The notes under the pieces were generated by a model. It saw nothing but the letters and a program-made list of their open reading frames with translations. It was not told the DNA's origin and searched no databases. This document shows, one piece after another, positions 18,080-30,009 of a DNA stretch of 64,000 nucleotides. The translations under genes were made by a program, and so were the position numbers. Origin of the DNA: Gammaproteobacteria bacterium (GTDB lineage Bacteria; Pseudomonadota; Gammaproteobacteria; Steroidobacterales; Steroidobacteraceae). How positions within the stretch are numbered: position 1 is the stretch's first letter; each line of letters starts with the position of its first letter. The DNA lies in the NCBI GenBank assembly GCA_018970145.1, contig JAGWWY010000002.1, forward strand, positions 124,001 to 188,000, given 5' to 3'.

Positions 18080-20167
18080 GTGACCGTTTTTAAAAAGTCT
18101 TTCCAGTATGGTTCCCACACTTTAACGCTCGAGACCGGCGAGATGGCTCGTCAAGCCTCGGCCGCCGTCGTCGCATCACTCGGCGACACCGTCGTGCTGT
18201 GCACGGCGGTCGCGGCCAAGCAAGCGGCGCCCGGTCGCGATTTCTTTCCCCTGACGGTCAATTATCAAGAAAAGACCTACGCCGCCGGCCGAATCCCGGG
18301 TGGCTTCTTCAAGCGGGAGGGTCGACCGACCGAGAAGGAAACGCTGACTTCGCGTTTGATCGATCGTCCAATTCGTCCGCTCTTTCCGGACGGCTTTTAC
18401 AACGAGGTGCAGGTCGTCGCGACTGTGGTCTCGCTCGATCCCGAAATCGACGCCGACATCCCGGCGATGATTGGCGCCTCGGCGGCTCTTGCGCTCGCCG
18501 GCGTTCCGTTCAATGGTCCGATCGGCGCCGCTCGCGTTGGTTATCAGGATGGTCAGTACCTTCTGAATCCGACGGCCAAAGAAACCAAGGCCTCGGCACT
18601 GAACCTCGTCGTCGCTGGCACGAAAGACGGCGTGATGATGGTTGAGTCGGAAGCCAGTGGCCTCTCGGAAGAGGTCATGCTTGGCTCGGTTGTTTTCGGT
18701 CACCAACAAATGCAGGTGGCCATTCAGGCGATCAACGAGCTGGTCAAAGAATGCGGCAAGCCGCGTTGGGATTGGACGCCGAGCGCGACCACCGCCGAGC
18801 TCGAGAAGGCGGTGGCCGATGTGGCACACGCGCCGTTGTCCGAGGCCTATCGAATCATCGAGAAACAGGCGCGTTACGCGCGCGTCGGTGAGATCAAGAA
18901 GTCGGTCATCGAGCAGCTTTCGGCCGGTGAGACGCCGAAATTCTCGGCTGACCACGTCGATGATCAGCTCTTCAAGCTCGAGAGCAAAATCGTTCGCGAG
19001 CGTATCCTCAATGGTGAGCCGCGCATCGACGGTCGCGATTCGACGACCGTTCGTCCGATCACCATCAAGGTGGGCGTACTGCCGCGTACGCACGGTTCGG
19101 CGCTCTTCACGCGTGGTGAAACCCAGGCTCTCGTCGTGACGACGCTTGGCACAGGCCGTGATGCGCAGATCATCGACGCGCTCGAAGGTGAGCGTCGCGA
19201 GCCGTTCATGTTGCACTACAACTTCCCGCCGTTCTCGGTGGGTGAAACGGGCATGATGTCGGGGCCGAAGCGTCGGGAGATCGGTCACGGTAACCTCGCT
19301 CGTCGTGGTGTGCAGGCTGTGATGCCCGAGATGGAGAAGTTCCCGTACGTGATTCGCGTCGTGTCCGAGATTCTCGAATCCAACGGTTCGTCGTCGATGG
19401 CCTCGGTCTGCGGCGCCTCGTTGGCGATGATGGATGCGGGCGTCCCGCTGAAGGCGCCGGTCGCCGGCGTCGCGATGGGGTTGGTGCTCGAGGGCGGGCG
19501 CTATAAGGTTCTCACCGACATTCTCGGCGACGAGGATCACCTCGGCGATATGGATTTCAAGGTCGCCGGCACTGCGACGGGCGTGACGACGCTGCAAATG
19601 GACATCAAGGTCGAAGGCATCACCCCTGAGATCATGCAGGTCGCGCTCGAGCAGGCCAAGGCCGGGCGACTGCACATCCTCGGTGAGATGAACAAGGTTC
19701 TCTCGTCGCCGCGTCAGACGATGTCCGAGTGGGCGCCCTCGATCATCACGTTGAAGATCGATCCGGAGAAGATTCGCGACGTCATCGGCAAGGGTGGCGC
19801 GGTCATTCGCCAGATCACCGAAGAGACGGGTACCACCATCGATATCGAAAACGATGGCACCGTGAAGATCGCCTCGGTCAATGGGGCGGCCGGTCGCGAA
19901 GCGAAGGCGCGCATTGAACTGATCACGGCGGACGTCGAGGTGGGTCGCGTTTATGAGGGCCGCGTCGCTCGCTTGATGGACTTCGGCGCTTTTGTGACGA
20001 TTCTGCCGGGCCGCGATGGTCTGGTGCACATCTCGCAGATCTCCAACGAGCGCGTGGAGCGGGTCTCGGACAAGCTCAACGAGGGCGATGTGGTGAAGGT
20101 CAAGGTACTCGAGGTGGATCGGCAGGGCCGCGTACGCCTGTCGATGAAAGACGTCGAAGAGCGCTAG
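18080..20167 (+). CDS. pnp: Polyribonucleotide nucleotidyltransferase (PNPase)
   Basis: Phosphorolytic 3'-5' exoribonuclease of the RNA degradosome. 695 residues from a GTG start at 18080. Two RNase PH-like domains are separated by an alpha-helical domain ([28 protein letters not shown] in the first, starting in the first hundred residues, and [32 protein letters not shown]-type motif in the second). A KH domain ([17 protein letters not shown], about 570-586) and an S1 domain (about 620-690) follow. Its TAG shares bases with the stop codon of the convergent gluQ gene (20164-20167), so no terminator fits between them. Confidence 0.98.
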   Translation: MTVFKKSFQYGSHTLTLETGEMARQASAAVVASLGDTVVLCTAVAAKQAAPGRDFFPLTVNYQEKTYAAGRIPGGFFKREGRPTEKETLTSRLIDRPIRPLFPDGFYNEVQVVATVVSLDPEIDADIPAMIGASAALALAGVPFNGPIGAARVGYQDGQYLLNPTAKETKASALNLVVAGTKDGVMMVESEASGLSEEVMLGSVVFGHQQMQVAIQAINELVKECGKPRWDWTPSATTAELEKAVADVAHAPLSEAYRIIEKQARYARVGEIKKSVIEQLSAGETPKFSADHVDDQLFKLESKIVRERILNGEPRIDGRDSTTVRPITIKVGVLPRTHGSALFTRGETQALVVTTLGTGRDAQIIDALEGERREPFMLHYNFPPFSVGETGMMSGPKRREIGHGNLARRGVQAVMPEMEKFPYVIRVVSEILESNGSSSMASVCGASLAMMDAGVPLKAPVAGVAMGLVLEGGRYKVLTDILGDEDHLGDMDFKVAGTATGVTTLQMDIKVEGITPEIMQVALEQAKAGRLHILGEMNKVLSSPRQTMSEWAPSIITLKIDPEKIRDVIGKGGAVIRQITEETGTTIDIENDGTVKIASVNGAAGREAKARIELITADVEVGRVYEGRVARLMDFGAFVTILPGRDGLVHISQISNERVERVSDKLNEGDVVKVKVLEVDRQGRVRLSMKDVEER

Positions 20168-21057
20168 TCGTCGATCGCCACCGCGGCGATTCCGGCGAAT
20201 CGCGTCGGATCCCAACTCAACGCAGCCCGACGGAGCCATTCGTCGGGCTGTGTCGTTTCAAGTGTTGGCCAATCTTGTCGCAACCAGCGCAGGGTTTGCT
20301 GCAAGGCCGGGATGACCTCGACTTCACTCACCGAAGCCGCGTGCCGCGATTTGGCGAGCTTGCCGCCATCCCGCTCGGTGAGCACCGGTAAATGCAGGTA
20401 TTTCAGCGCGGGTAGATCCAGGGCGTGTTGCAGCGCGATTTGCCATGCGGTACTGGCGAGAAGATCAGCACCGCGCACCACATCGGTCACACCTTGTAGC
20501 GCATCGTCGACCACGACGGCCAGCTGGTACGTGATGATGCCATCGCGTCGTCGGATGACGACATCGCGATGTACCCGGGGGTCGAACACGATGGCGCCGA
20601 GGCTGCGATCCTGCACGGTCATCGGGGGTATTGCGGTCAGATCCACTCGGAGCGCCGACTCGCGCGGGTCGAGTGCGCGCCCGCGGCAATCCCGTAGGCA
20701 ACAGGGCTCGCCCTCCGCCGCGAGTTCGCGCCGCGTGCAAGCGCAACGAAACAGCAGATGCTTGGCACCGAGTTGCTCTATGGCCGCCTCGTAAAAGGAG
20801 TTTCGTTGTGATTGAAGCGCAGGCGCACGCGCGGGGCGCAAACCGAACCGCGCGAGGTCCGAGCGGAAGGACTCACGCCATTGATCGCGGCTACGTGCGG
20901 AGTCGACATCCTCGATACGCAGCAACCATTGGCCGGAGACACGCGCCGCGTCGAGCCAGCTGGCAACGGCTGCGAGTAGCGAGCCCGCATGCAGTGGACC
21001 CGTGGGAGAGGGGGCGAAACGACCGACGTAGGGAAGCGCTGTGGCGCCTTGCGTCAC
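20164..21057 (-). CDS. gluQ: Glutamyl-Q tRNA(Asp) synthetase
   Basis: Truncated glutamyl-tRNA-synthetase paralogue that attaches glutamate to the queuosine base at position 34 of tRNA-Asp. 297 residues, the GluQRS length, with only the catalytic domain. The HIGH-like motif is in [15 protein letters not shown] and the KMSKS-like motif is KLAKSR. A cysteine cluster (RCACTRRE...CCLRDC, about 105-125) corresponds to the family zinc site. It starts three bases after dksA ends, as in the dksA-gluQ pair of E. coli. With queF upstream of dksA, two queuosine genes flank dksA. Confidence 0.93.
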   Translation of the reverse strand: MTQGATALPYVGRFAPSPTGPLHAGSLLAAVASWLDAARVSGQWLLRIEDVDSARSRDQWRESFRSDLARFGLRPARAPALQSQRNSFYEAAIEQLGAKHLLFRCACTRRELAAEGEPCCLRDCRGRALDPRESALRVDLTAIPPMTVQDRSLGAIVFDPRVHRDVVIRRRDGIITYQLAVVVDDALQGVTDVVRGADLLASTAWQIALQHALDLPALKYLHLPVLTERDGGKLAKSRHAASVSEVEVIPALQQTLRWLRQDWPTLETTQPDEWLRRAALSWDPTRFAGIAAVAIDD

Positions 21058-21060
21058 GGC

Positions 21061-21813
21061 TCAGCGATAACGATCGTCGCGATCGCCGTATTGTTTTTCA
21101 CGCCGTTCGCGTCGTTCCTGGGCTTCGATGCTGAGGGTGGCAACCGGGCGCGCCTCGAGGCGTTTGATACCGATTTCCTCACCGGTCTCGAGGCAATAAC
21201 CATACGAGCCGTCTTCGATGCGCTTCAGCGCCTCTTCGATCTTGCGGATCAACTTACGTTCACGGTCACGCGTACGCAATTCGAGGCTGAACTCTTCTTC
21301 TTGGGTCGCACGATCGTTCGGATCGGGAAAGTTCGCTGCTTCGTCTTTCATGTGCGACACAGTGCGATCGACCTCGACCATCAGATCGCGCTTCCAGCTC
21401 TCGAGGATCTGCCGGAAGTGATCGAGCTGCTCGCGGTTCATGTACTGCTCGCCGCGCTTGACGATGTACGGTTGTACATTGCGCGGACCCGCTAGCAGGT
21501 TGTTCTCGTCGTCGTCGCCGTCCGTTGGCGCGGGCGCAATCGGGCGCGGGTTGCGTTGCACGAACGTGGCGGTGATGCCGGTTGGTTTGCTCTTGGCCGG
21601 CGCGGGCTTGGTGGGCGCGCTTTCAACGACCTTGGATGCGACGACAACGGTCGGCGCGGCAGCGGCCGATTCGGTGGCTTTGCCGGATTTCTTCTTGGGC
21701 AAGGTTTTGCTCACGGAGTTCGAGGCGACCGACGGCGATGCGTTTTTGCGCGCAGTGGGGGTCGCGGGTTTGACGTTCTTCGCAGCTTTCGCCGCGGGTT
21801 TCTTGGCCGGCAT
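21061..21813 (-). CDS. dksA: RNA polymerase-binding factor DksA, low-cysteine form with long N-terminal extension
   Basis: DksA enters the RNA polymerase secondary channel and, with ppGpp, regulates rRNA and amino acid promoters. At 250 residues it is about 100 longer than E. coli DksA. The extra N-terminus is Lys/Ala/Pro-rich, low complexity and basic (PAKKPAAKAAKNVKP). The DksA core begins near residue 117 (YMNREQLDHFRQILESWK), with the coiled-coil region including FPDPNDRATQEEEF. In the zinc-finger region only the first of the four canonical cysteines remains (YGYCLETGEEIGIKRLEARP, then LSIEAQ where two Cys are expected). This resembles the zinc-independent DksA forms. It is preceded by its own -10-like element. 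Confidence 0.92.
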   Translation of the reverse strand: MPAKKPAAKAAKNVKPATPTARKNASPSVASNSVSKTLPKKKSGKATESAAAAPTVVVASKVVESAPTKPAPAKSKPTGITATFVQRNPRPIAPAPTDGDDDENNLLAGPRNVQPYIVKRGEQYMNREQLDHFRQILESWKRDLMVEVDRTVSHMKDEAANFPDPNDRATQEEEFSLELRTRDRERKLIRKIEEALKRIEDGSYGYCLETGEEIGIKRLEARPVATLSIEAQERRERREKQYGDRDDRYR

Positions 21814-21852
21814 CAGGCGCTCCCTAACTCAAGGCGCTCTGCGGGACGCGCG

Positions 21853-21858
21853 AGTATA
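21853..21858 (-). promoter_or_regulatory. -10 element upstream of dksA
   Basis: On the minus strand TATACT (complement of 21853-21858) lies about 40 bases before the dksA start, in the gap between queF and dksA. No good -35 is seen at 17 bases. It would give dksA-gluQ transcription independent of queF. Confidence 0.5.
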
Positions 21859-21890
21859 GCGGCAAACTTTCCGATGGTGCAGTCCAATGT

Positions 21891-22280
21891 TCAGGGCAAA
21901 TGCACCGCCGGCTCGGATACCCAGCCCACCTTGCGACGGGTGGCGACGATCGTGGTGTATACGCCACCGCGCACATTGAATTTACCCGTCAAGCGCAGGA
22001 ACCTCGGCTGCGTCGCCGCGGCCAGGTGATCGGCAATTTCGTTCGTGACAGCCTCGTGAAAGGCGCCTCGATCACGAAAGGACCACATGTACAACTTGAG
22101 TGATTTCAGCTCGACGCAGGCGAGATCGGGTACGTATTCCAGCTCGAACGTGGCGAAATCGGGTTGCCCCGTCTTCGGGCACAGGCAGGTGAACTCCGGA
22201 ATCGTCATGCGGATGGTGTAGTCGATGTCGCGCTGCGGGTTCGGAAAGGTGTCAACTTGGGTCGAGGGAAGGGTGGTCAT
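21891..22280 (-). CDS. queF: NADPH-dependent 7-cyano-7-deazaguanine reductase (short QueF)
   Basis: Reduces preQ0 to preQ1 in queuosine synthesis. 129 residues, the short YkvM-type form rather than the double-length E. coli form. The nucleophile is Cys34 in the segment [13 protein letters not shown], and the QueF signature ELKSLKLY follows. The gene lies upstream of dksA and gluQ on the same strand and is divergent from smc. Its upstream region (22281-22381) shows no recognisable preQ1 riboswitch. Confidence 0.95.
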   Translation of the reverse strand: MTTLPSTQVDTFPNPQRDIDYTIRMTIPEFTCLCPKTGQPDFATFELEYVPDLACVELKSLKLYMWSFRDRGAFHEAVTNEIADHLAAATQPRFLRLTGKFNVRGGVYTTIVATRRKVGWVSEPAVHLP

Positions 22281-22347
22281 GCGAGCGTGCTCATGGGCCG
22301 GATGTGACGACGATATGAAGCCGATTAATTTACACTAGCGGCCGCAG

Positions 22348-22365
22348 GCGGTGGTCAGTCACCGC
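22348..22365 (+). other. Hairpin in the smc leader next to the ribosome-binding site
   Basis: GCGGTG at 22348-22353 pairs with CACCGC at 22360-22365 around a 6-base loop. The presumed SD GGAG (22366-22369) follows at once, 12 bases before the smc ATG. No T-run follows, so it is not a terminator; an effect on translation is possible. Confidence 0.4.
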
Positions 22366-22381
22366 GGAGAATTTTCATAAG

Positions 22382-25300
22382 ATGCGTTTGACCAAGATCA
22401 AGTTGGCCGGGTTCAAGTCTTTCGTCGATCCGACCACCGTTTCCTTCCCGAGCAACCTCACTGGCGTCGTCGGCCCGAACGGTTGCGGCAAATCCAACGT
22501 CATCGACGCCGTGCGTTGGGTGATGGGCGAGTTGTCCGCCAAGCATTTGCGTGGCGACTCGATGGCGGATGTTGTCTTCAACGGTTCGAGCTCGCGCAAG
22601 CCGGTCGGCAAGGCGTCGGTCGAGCTGGTGTTCGACAACGCCGACGGCAAGATCGGCGGCAACTACGCCGCCTATGCCGAGGTGTCGCTGCGTCGTGAAG
22701 TGTCGCGTGACGGTTCGAGCGGTTATTTCATCAACGGGGCGCGTTGTCGTCGCAAGGACATCACGCAGCTCTTCCTCGGCACCGGGCTAGGCTCGCGCAG
22801 TTACGCGATTATCGAGCAAGGAATGATCTCTCGCGTGATCGAAGCGAAATCCGACGAGATGCGCGCCTTCATCGAAGAGGCGGCTGGAATCTCGAAGTAC
22901 AAGGAGCGACGTAAAGAAACCGAGAGTCGTATTGCGGATACTCGAGAGAATCTCGAGCGTCTACAAGATCTGCGCGACGAAGTCGACAAGCAGATTCGGC
23001 ATCTGCAGCGCCAGGCAGCGAGCGCGCGCAAGTATCAAACCCTCAAGGAGCAGGAGAGGCGTCTGACCGCCGAGTTGCTCGCTCTGCGTTTGCGCGATCT
23101 CGACAGCGGTGCCGAGGTACACGACTCGGCGGTACGCGAGAAAGAGCTCGCAATGCAGGCGGCACTCGCCGATCTGCGCGGAGCGGAGGCGGCGATCGAG
23201 ACGCAGCGCGGCTATCACGCCGAGCAGACCGATGCGCTCTCGCAGGTGCAGGCTCGCTTTTATTCAGTCGGCGCTGATATCTCGCGCACCGAACAACAGA
23301 TTCAATTCGCCCGCGAGACGCGCGATCGGAAACGTGTGGATCTGGCCGACTCGCGGCGCACACTCGAGGCCCTGTCAGCCCAGATGGCGCGCGACGAGCA
23401 AGAACTGCTCGCGATTCGCGATGAGCTGGCGCGGCTCGCACCCGATCTCGAGCGAGCGCAAGCGGCCGAGCGGTCGGCCTCGGGCGCGTTGGAAGCGGCT
23501 GAACAGTCGCTCGCGTCGTGGCAGCAGCAATGGGAAGCGTTTAACAGTGAGTTTGGTTCGGTCAACCAGACGGTGCAAGTCGAGCGCGCTCGTATCGAAC
23601 AACTCGAAAATCAATTACGTCGCTTGCGCGCTCAACGTGATCGCTTGGATGTCGAACGCGATGCGCTGTTGGCGCAGGAGAGCCAAGGTCAGTTGTTCGA
23701 GCTCGGTGAGCGCGAGTCGCAGGCGCGAACGGCAGCCGAGGGTCTCTCGCGTAGCCTCAACGAAGCCCTCGCGAAAGTGCAGGGCTTGCGCAGCGAGCAG
23801 CTGGCGCAGGAAGAGCGACTGGAAGGAGCTCGTGCGGATCGCGAGCGCGCACGTGCCGAGATGATGTCGGTCGAGGCGCTGCAGCGAGCTGCCCTCGGCC
23901 AAGCCGATTCCAAGGCTGGCAATTGGTTGAAGTCCGCGGGTCTCTCGGATCGCAAGCGCGTGGCGGAGCTGCTGTCGGTGGACAGTGGATTCGAGCGCGC
24001 CGTCGAGACGGTGCTCGGCGACTACCTTGAAGCGGTGTGCGTCGATGGCCTCGACTCCTTGCTCGACACGCTAGGTGCAGCTGAGGGCGCGCAGCTGGCC
24101 ATATTCGAAGGCGGTCTTGCCTCGAGTTCTGCCGACGGTGATCGGCTGTCCTCGAAGGTCAACGGACCCGAAGCCGTACTGGATGTGCTCGCCACCGTGC
24201 GAGTCGCCGAGAGTCTCGGGGCGGCGCTGGCGATGCGTCGATCGCTCGAACGCGGTGAGTCCGTCATCACACGCAGCGGTGAGTGGGTCGGTCGCGGCTG
24301 GCTGCGCGTCGCGCGCGGTGGTGATCCACATTCGGGGGTCATCGAGCGCGAGCAACGTTTGAAGACCTTACGTGGCGAGTTCGATCGAGCAGAGACCAGA
24401 TACCGCGAAGTTGAAGCGGCATTGCAGACGGCGCGGACAGCGATCGGTGTCGCCGAGTCTGAGCGCGATTCGGTGCAAGGGCGCATCCAGCAAGCGCATC
24501 GACAGCACGCGGATCTGCTCGGCCAGCTCGAGGCCTCCCGTGCGCGTTTGCAAGAGTCGAGTTTGCGGCGTGAGCGCCTCGAACTCGAGTCGGCCGATGT
24601 CGCGCGCGAAATCGGGGTGACCGATGAGGCCATCGCCCGCGCGCGGGTCGAACTCGAACGTGGTCTGGTCCGAGTGGGTGAACTCGATGGTCGTCGCCCG
24701 GAGCTCGATGCCGAACGCGAGCAGGCGCGAGATACCGTCGCGAGTGCTCGTGCGGCAGCGCAAGCGGCACAGCTCGCGGCGCGCGATCTGCTGGTGCGAG
24801 CCGAGGGGCGTCGCACTGCCGAAGCCTCGATGACGGTCGGCATCCAGCGTGCGAGCGAACAGTGCTCGGTGCTGACAACCAAGGTCGCCGAACTCGAAGC
24901 GGAGCTCGTCGGGGGTGAGGGTCCGATTCTCGAGCTCGAGGGCGTGCTGGATGGGTTGCTGTCGCGACGCCTCGAAGTCGAGGCGGATCTCGGTCAGGCA
25001 CGGCGTTCGTTAGAACAAGCGGATGCCGATTTGCGTGCCCTCGAGGAGCGCCGTCAGGGCGCCGAGCAACGGGTCGAGCAGACGCGATCGGCCATGGAGC
25101 AGGCGAAGCTCGCCGCACAGGAAACCCGCGTGCGCCGTGAGGCGATCGCCGAACAATTCGCTGCGACCCAGTTCGATCTCGCCGAGGTTCAACAAAATCT
25201 GGCGCCCGAGGCGGCCGTCCCGGAGTGGGAAGTGCAGCTGTCGGAAGTCCGTACCGACATCGAGAAATTGGGTCAGGTGAACCTCGCGGCGATCGACGAG

Positions 25301-25882
25301 TTGCAGCAGAGCACCGAGCGAAAAGACTATCTGGATCGTCAATACACCGATCTCACCTCAGCACTCTCGACGCTGGAGGAGGCGATGCAGAAGATCGACA
25401 AGGAAACTCGGACGCGGTTCGAAGATACCTTTAATCGAATCAATACTGGCCTGCAGGCAAAGTTCCCGCGTCTCTTTGGCGGCGGCCATGCCTACCTCGA
25501 GCTCACCGGCGACGATCCGTTAGCGGCCGGAGTGTCGGTGATGGCCCGTCCGCCGGGTAAGCGTAATGTCACCATCTCGCAGCTCTCAGGCGGCGAGAAG
25601 GCACTGACTGCCGTCGCGCTGGTGTTCTCGATCTTTGATCTAAATCCGGCGCCGTTTTGTCTACTCGACGAAGTTGACGCGCCGCTCGATGAGAATAACG
25701 TCGGCCGCTTCTGCGACATCGTGCGTGAGATGGCCAGTCAGGTTCAGTTCATTTTCATCACCCATAACAAGGTCACGATGGAGCTTGCTTCGCAGCTGCT
25801 CGGCGTGACCATGAACGAGCCGGGTGTTTCGCGCCTCGTCGCCGTCGATGTCGATGAGGCGGTGCGTCTGGCCGCGAGTTGA
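22382..25882 (+). CDS. smc: Chromosome segregation protein SMC
   Basis: Condensin ATPase that, with ScpA and ScpB, organises and segregates the chromosome. 1166 residues. N-terminal Walker A in GPNGCGKSNVIDAVRWVMGE (from about residue 31). Two long coiled coils, rich in Arg/Glu/Ala heptads, flank a hinge at roughly 505-640 (GDYLEAVCVDGLDSL). The C-terminal ATPase half has the signature LSGGEKALTAVAL and Walker B FCLLDEVDAPLDENN. scpA and scpB are present about 6 kb downstream of the gene, so the complete Smc-ScpAB complex is encoded here. zipA begins four bases after its stop. Confidence 0.97.
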   Translation: MRLTKIKLAGFKSFVDPTTVSFPSNLTGVVGPNGCGKSNVIDAVRWVMGELSAKHLRGDSMADVVFNGSSSRKPVGKASVELVFDNADGKIGGNYAAYAEVSLRREVSRDGSSGYFINGARCRRKDITQLFLGTGLGSRSYAIIEQGMISRVIEAKSDEMRAFIEEAAGISKYKERRKETESRIADTRENLERLQDLRDEVDKQIRHLQRQAASARKYQTLKEQERRLTAELLALRLRDLDSGAEVHDSAVREKELAMQAALADLRGAEAAIETQRGYHAEQTDALSQVQARFYSVGADISRTEQQIQFARETRDRKRVDLADSRRTLEALSAQMARDEQELLAIRDELARLAPDLERAQAAERSASGALEAAEQSLASWQQQWEAFNSEFGSVNQTVQVERARIEQLENQLRRLRAQRDRLDVERDALLAQESQGQLFELGERESQARTAAEGLSRSLNEALAKVQGLRSEQLAQEERLEGARADRERARAEMMSVEALQRAALGQADSKAGNWLKSAGLSDRKRVAELLSVDSGFERAVETVLGDYLEAVCVDGLDSLLDTLGAAEGAQLAIFEGGLASSSADGDRLSSKVNGPEAVLDVLATVRVAESLGAALAMRRSLERGESVITRSGEWVGRGWLRVARGGDPHSGVIEREQRLKTLRGEFDRAETRYREVEAALQTARTAIGVAESERDSVQGRIQQAHRQHADLLGQLEASRARLQESSLRRERLELESADVAREIGVTDEAIARARVELERGLVRVGELDGRRPELDAEREQARDTVASARAAAQAAQLAARDLLVRAEGRRTAEASMTVGIQRASEQCSVLTTKVAELEAELVGGEGPILELEGVLDGLLSRRLEVEADLGQARRSLEQADADLRALEERRQGAEQRVEQTRSAMEQAKLAAQETRVRREAIAEQFAATQFDLAEVQQNLAPEAAVPEWEVQLSEVRTDIEKLGQVNLAAIDELQQSTERKDYLDRQYTDLTSALSTLEEAMQKIDKETRTRFEDTFNRINTGLQAKFPRLFGGGHAYLELTGDDPLAAGVSVMARPPGKRNVTISQLSGGEKALTAVALVFSIFDLNPAPFCLLDEVDAPLDENNVGRFCDIVREMASQVQFIFITHNKVTMELASQLLGVTMNEPGVSRLVAVDVDEAVRLAAS

Positions 25883-25886
25883 TTCC

Positions 25887-28758
<2,872 letters not shown>

Positions 28759-28773
28759 CGGCAACCGCAAACG

Positions 28774-28801
28774 AAAAGGCCGCGAGATCTCTCCCGCGGC
28801 C
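28774..28801 (-). terminator. Convergent terminator of ligA and the parvulin gene
   Basis: GGCCGCG at 28778-28784 pairs with CGCGGCC at 28795-28801 around a 10-base loop. Read on the minus strand a T4 run (28777-28774) follows, so it best terminates the minus-strand parvulin gene. On the plus strand only TCTTGTT follows, giving a weaker terminator for ligA. Confidence 0.75.
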
Positions 28802-28835
28802 TCTTGTTGACTGCTCGAGTTCGACGCAGTGGGCT

Positions 28836-29696
28836 TTACTTCTTCTCGTCGCTCTTGCCTTCGGCCTTGGCTTCATCGAGCTTGCGCTCGATCTTGGCGG
28901 CCTTCTCGAGTTCCTCGCTGTAAGTGCGGAACTTCTTGGCTAGCACTCCTTGGTTGAGCTGTGCTTTCACCTGCTCGAACGGCGGGGGCTCGACCTGACG
29001 AATGTCTTCGAGACGGATCACGTGCCAACCGAACTGCGTCTGCACGGGCTTGGCGATCGTCTCGCCTTTCTTCAACGCCATTACGGCATCGGCGAAGGGC
29101 TTCACCATGCTCGCTGCGCTGAACCAGCCGAGATCGCCACCACGATCGCGTGAGGCGTCGAGGGAGTCTTTGGCGAGCGTTTCGAATTTTTCACCGCGAT
29201 TGAGACGCTCGAGAATCTGCGTCGCAGCGATCTCCGTCGGCACGAGGATGTGACGCGCGCGGTATTCGTTCGGCGCCATCTGCGCCACCTGCGCGTCGTA
29301 CTCGGCTTTGAGCTCTTCGTCGGTCGGTGTCTTGTCCTTGAGATACTTCTCGGCAGCCGCTTGCTGCAGCATGTTCAGGCGCATCAACTCGAGCTCGGCC
29401 GCGAGGGCGCTCTCTTTGTCGAGTCCATCTTTCTGCGCTTGACCGGCCACGACATGCATCGTGATGAGCGAGTCGAGGGCGCGCTTGCGCTGTTCGGCGT
29501 CGAGCTCCGAAGCGGGTCGACCCGTGGCCGACTGGACGAAGAAATCGAAGGTGCCTTGCGTGATGGTCTTGCCGTTGATCGTCGCTACCGGCTTCTTGGC
29601 GGCCTCGTTGGCTGCATCGGCTGCATCACCCTTGGGTTGGCAAGCGGCGAGGGCGATGCCGACAGCGGCGACGGTCAGGAATCGAGAAATCTTCAT
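28836..29696 (-). CDS. PpiC/parvulin-type peptidyl-prolyl isomerase lipoprotein
   Basis: Envelope peptidyl-prolyl cis-trans isomerase. The start at 29696 gives 286 residues with a lipoprotein signal (MKISRFLTVAAVGIALAAC; lipobox LAAC with Cys19). A longer open frame to 29960 has no signal and overlaps bolA, so it is rejected. A SurA/PpiD-like N-terminal region (about 38-140) precedes one rotamase domain (about 148-240: YRARHILV, GGDLGWFSAASMVKPFADAV, TQFGWHVIRLED). The Lys/Glu-rich tail (LDEAKAEGKSDEKK) is unstructured. It follows bolA by 32 bases. Role as an outer-membrane protein chaperone is inference; EpsD/PrsA-like proteins share this layout. Confidence 0.87.
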   Translation of the reverse strand: MKISRFLTVAAVGIALAACQPKGDAADAANEAAKKPVATINGKTITQGTFDFFVQSATGRPASELDAEQRKRALDSLITMHVVAGQAQKDGLDKESALAAELELMRLNMLQQAAAEKYLKDKTPTDEELKAEYDAQVAQMAPNEYRARHILVPTEIAATQILERLNRGEKFETLAKDSLDASRDRGGDLGWFSAASMVKPFADAVMALKKGETIAKPVQTQFGWHVIRLEDIRQVEPPPFEQVKAQLNQGVLAKKFRTYSEELEKAAKIERKLDEAKAEGKSDEKK

Positions 29697-29728
29697 GTGA
29701 ACGGTCTCGGTCAGAATGGAGGGACGGA

Positions 29729-29989
29729 TTATGAGGGCAAGCGGGCGTCGATGGACAGAGCATGGATGTCCGTCTGCATGAGCTGCGCCACCGCTTGGTA
29801 GACGAGCTGATGGCGCCGCAGCGGTGGTAGCCCCGCAAAGCGCTTGCTGCAGATCGTGACATGAAAATGACCGCCTGCAGCCGCGCCGGCATGGCCTGCG
29901 TGCAAGGCACTGTCGTCGCGAAGCTCCAGCAGTTCCGGTTGCAAGGCTTCCTGCAAACAAGTTCGTAAACGGTCGATGCGAGACGTCAT
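29729..29989 (-). CDS. bolA: BolA family protein
   Basis: Small BolA/IbaG-type protein, 86 residues. BolA proteins partner monothiol glutaredoxins through a shared [2Fe-2S] cluster and influence iron handling and morphology. The class II KH-like core is visible: GGHFHVTICSKRFAGLPPLRRHQLVY, with the conserved His of the RHQ motif, ending in IHALSIDA. It is first in a bolA-parvulin unit and divergent from the YciO-type gene with a 20-base intergenic gap. Whether it is BolA or IbaG cannot be settled by eye. Confidence 0.88.
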   Translation of the reverse strand: MTSRIDRLRTCLQEALQPELLELRDDSALHAGHAGAAAGGHFHVTICSKRFAGLPPLRRHQLVYQAVAQLMQTDIHALSIDARLPS

Positions 29990-29992
29990 GAC

Positions 29993-30003
29993 GGTATCAT
30001 ACC
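29993..30003. promoter_or_regulatory. Palindromic bidirectional -10 element between bolA and the YciO-type gene
   Basis: GGTATCATACC is a perfect inverted repeat around a central C. On the plus strand it contains TATCAT (29995-30000), nine bases before the ATG at 30010. On the minus strand it contains TATGAT (30001-29996), six bases before the bolA ATG at 29989. One element could drive both genes with leaderless or nearly leaderless mRNAs. The whole intergenic gap is only 20 bases. Confidence 0.55.
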
Positions 30004-30009
30004 CGCGGA

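Noticed and set aside
20160-20170. Shared CTAG stop codons of pnp and gluQ as a special element
   Set aside because: Convergent overlapping stops are a natural outcome in compact genomes; the same happens at deaD/fbpC (5811-5814). Noted in the feature entries only.
22281-22381. Possible preQ1 riboswitch upstream of queF
   Set aside because: No preQ1 aptamer pattern (C-rich loop, A-rich tail, pseudoknot) is seen; the only structure is a short hairpin on the smc side.
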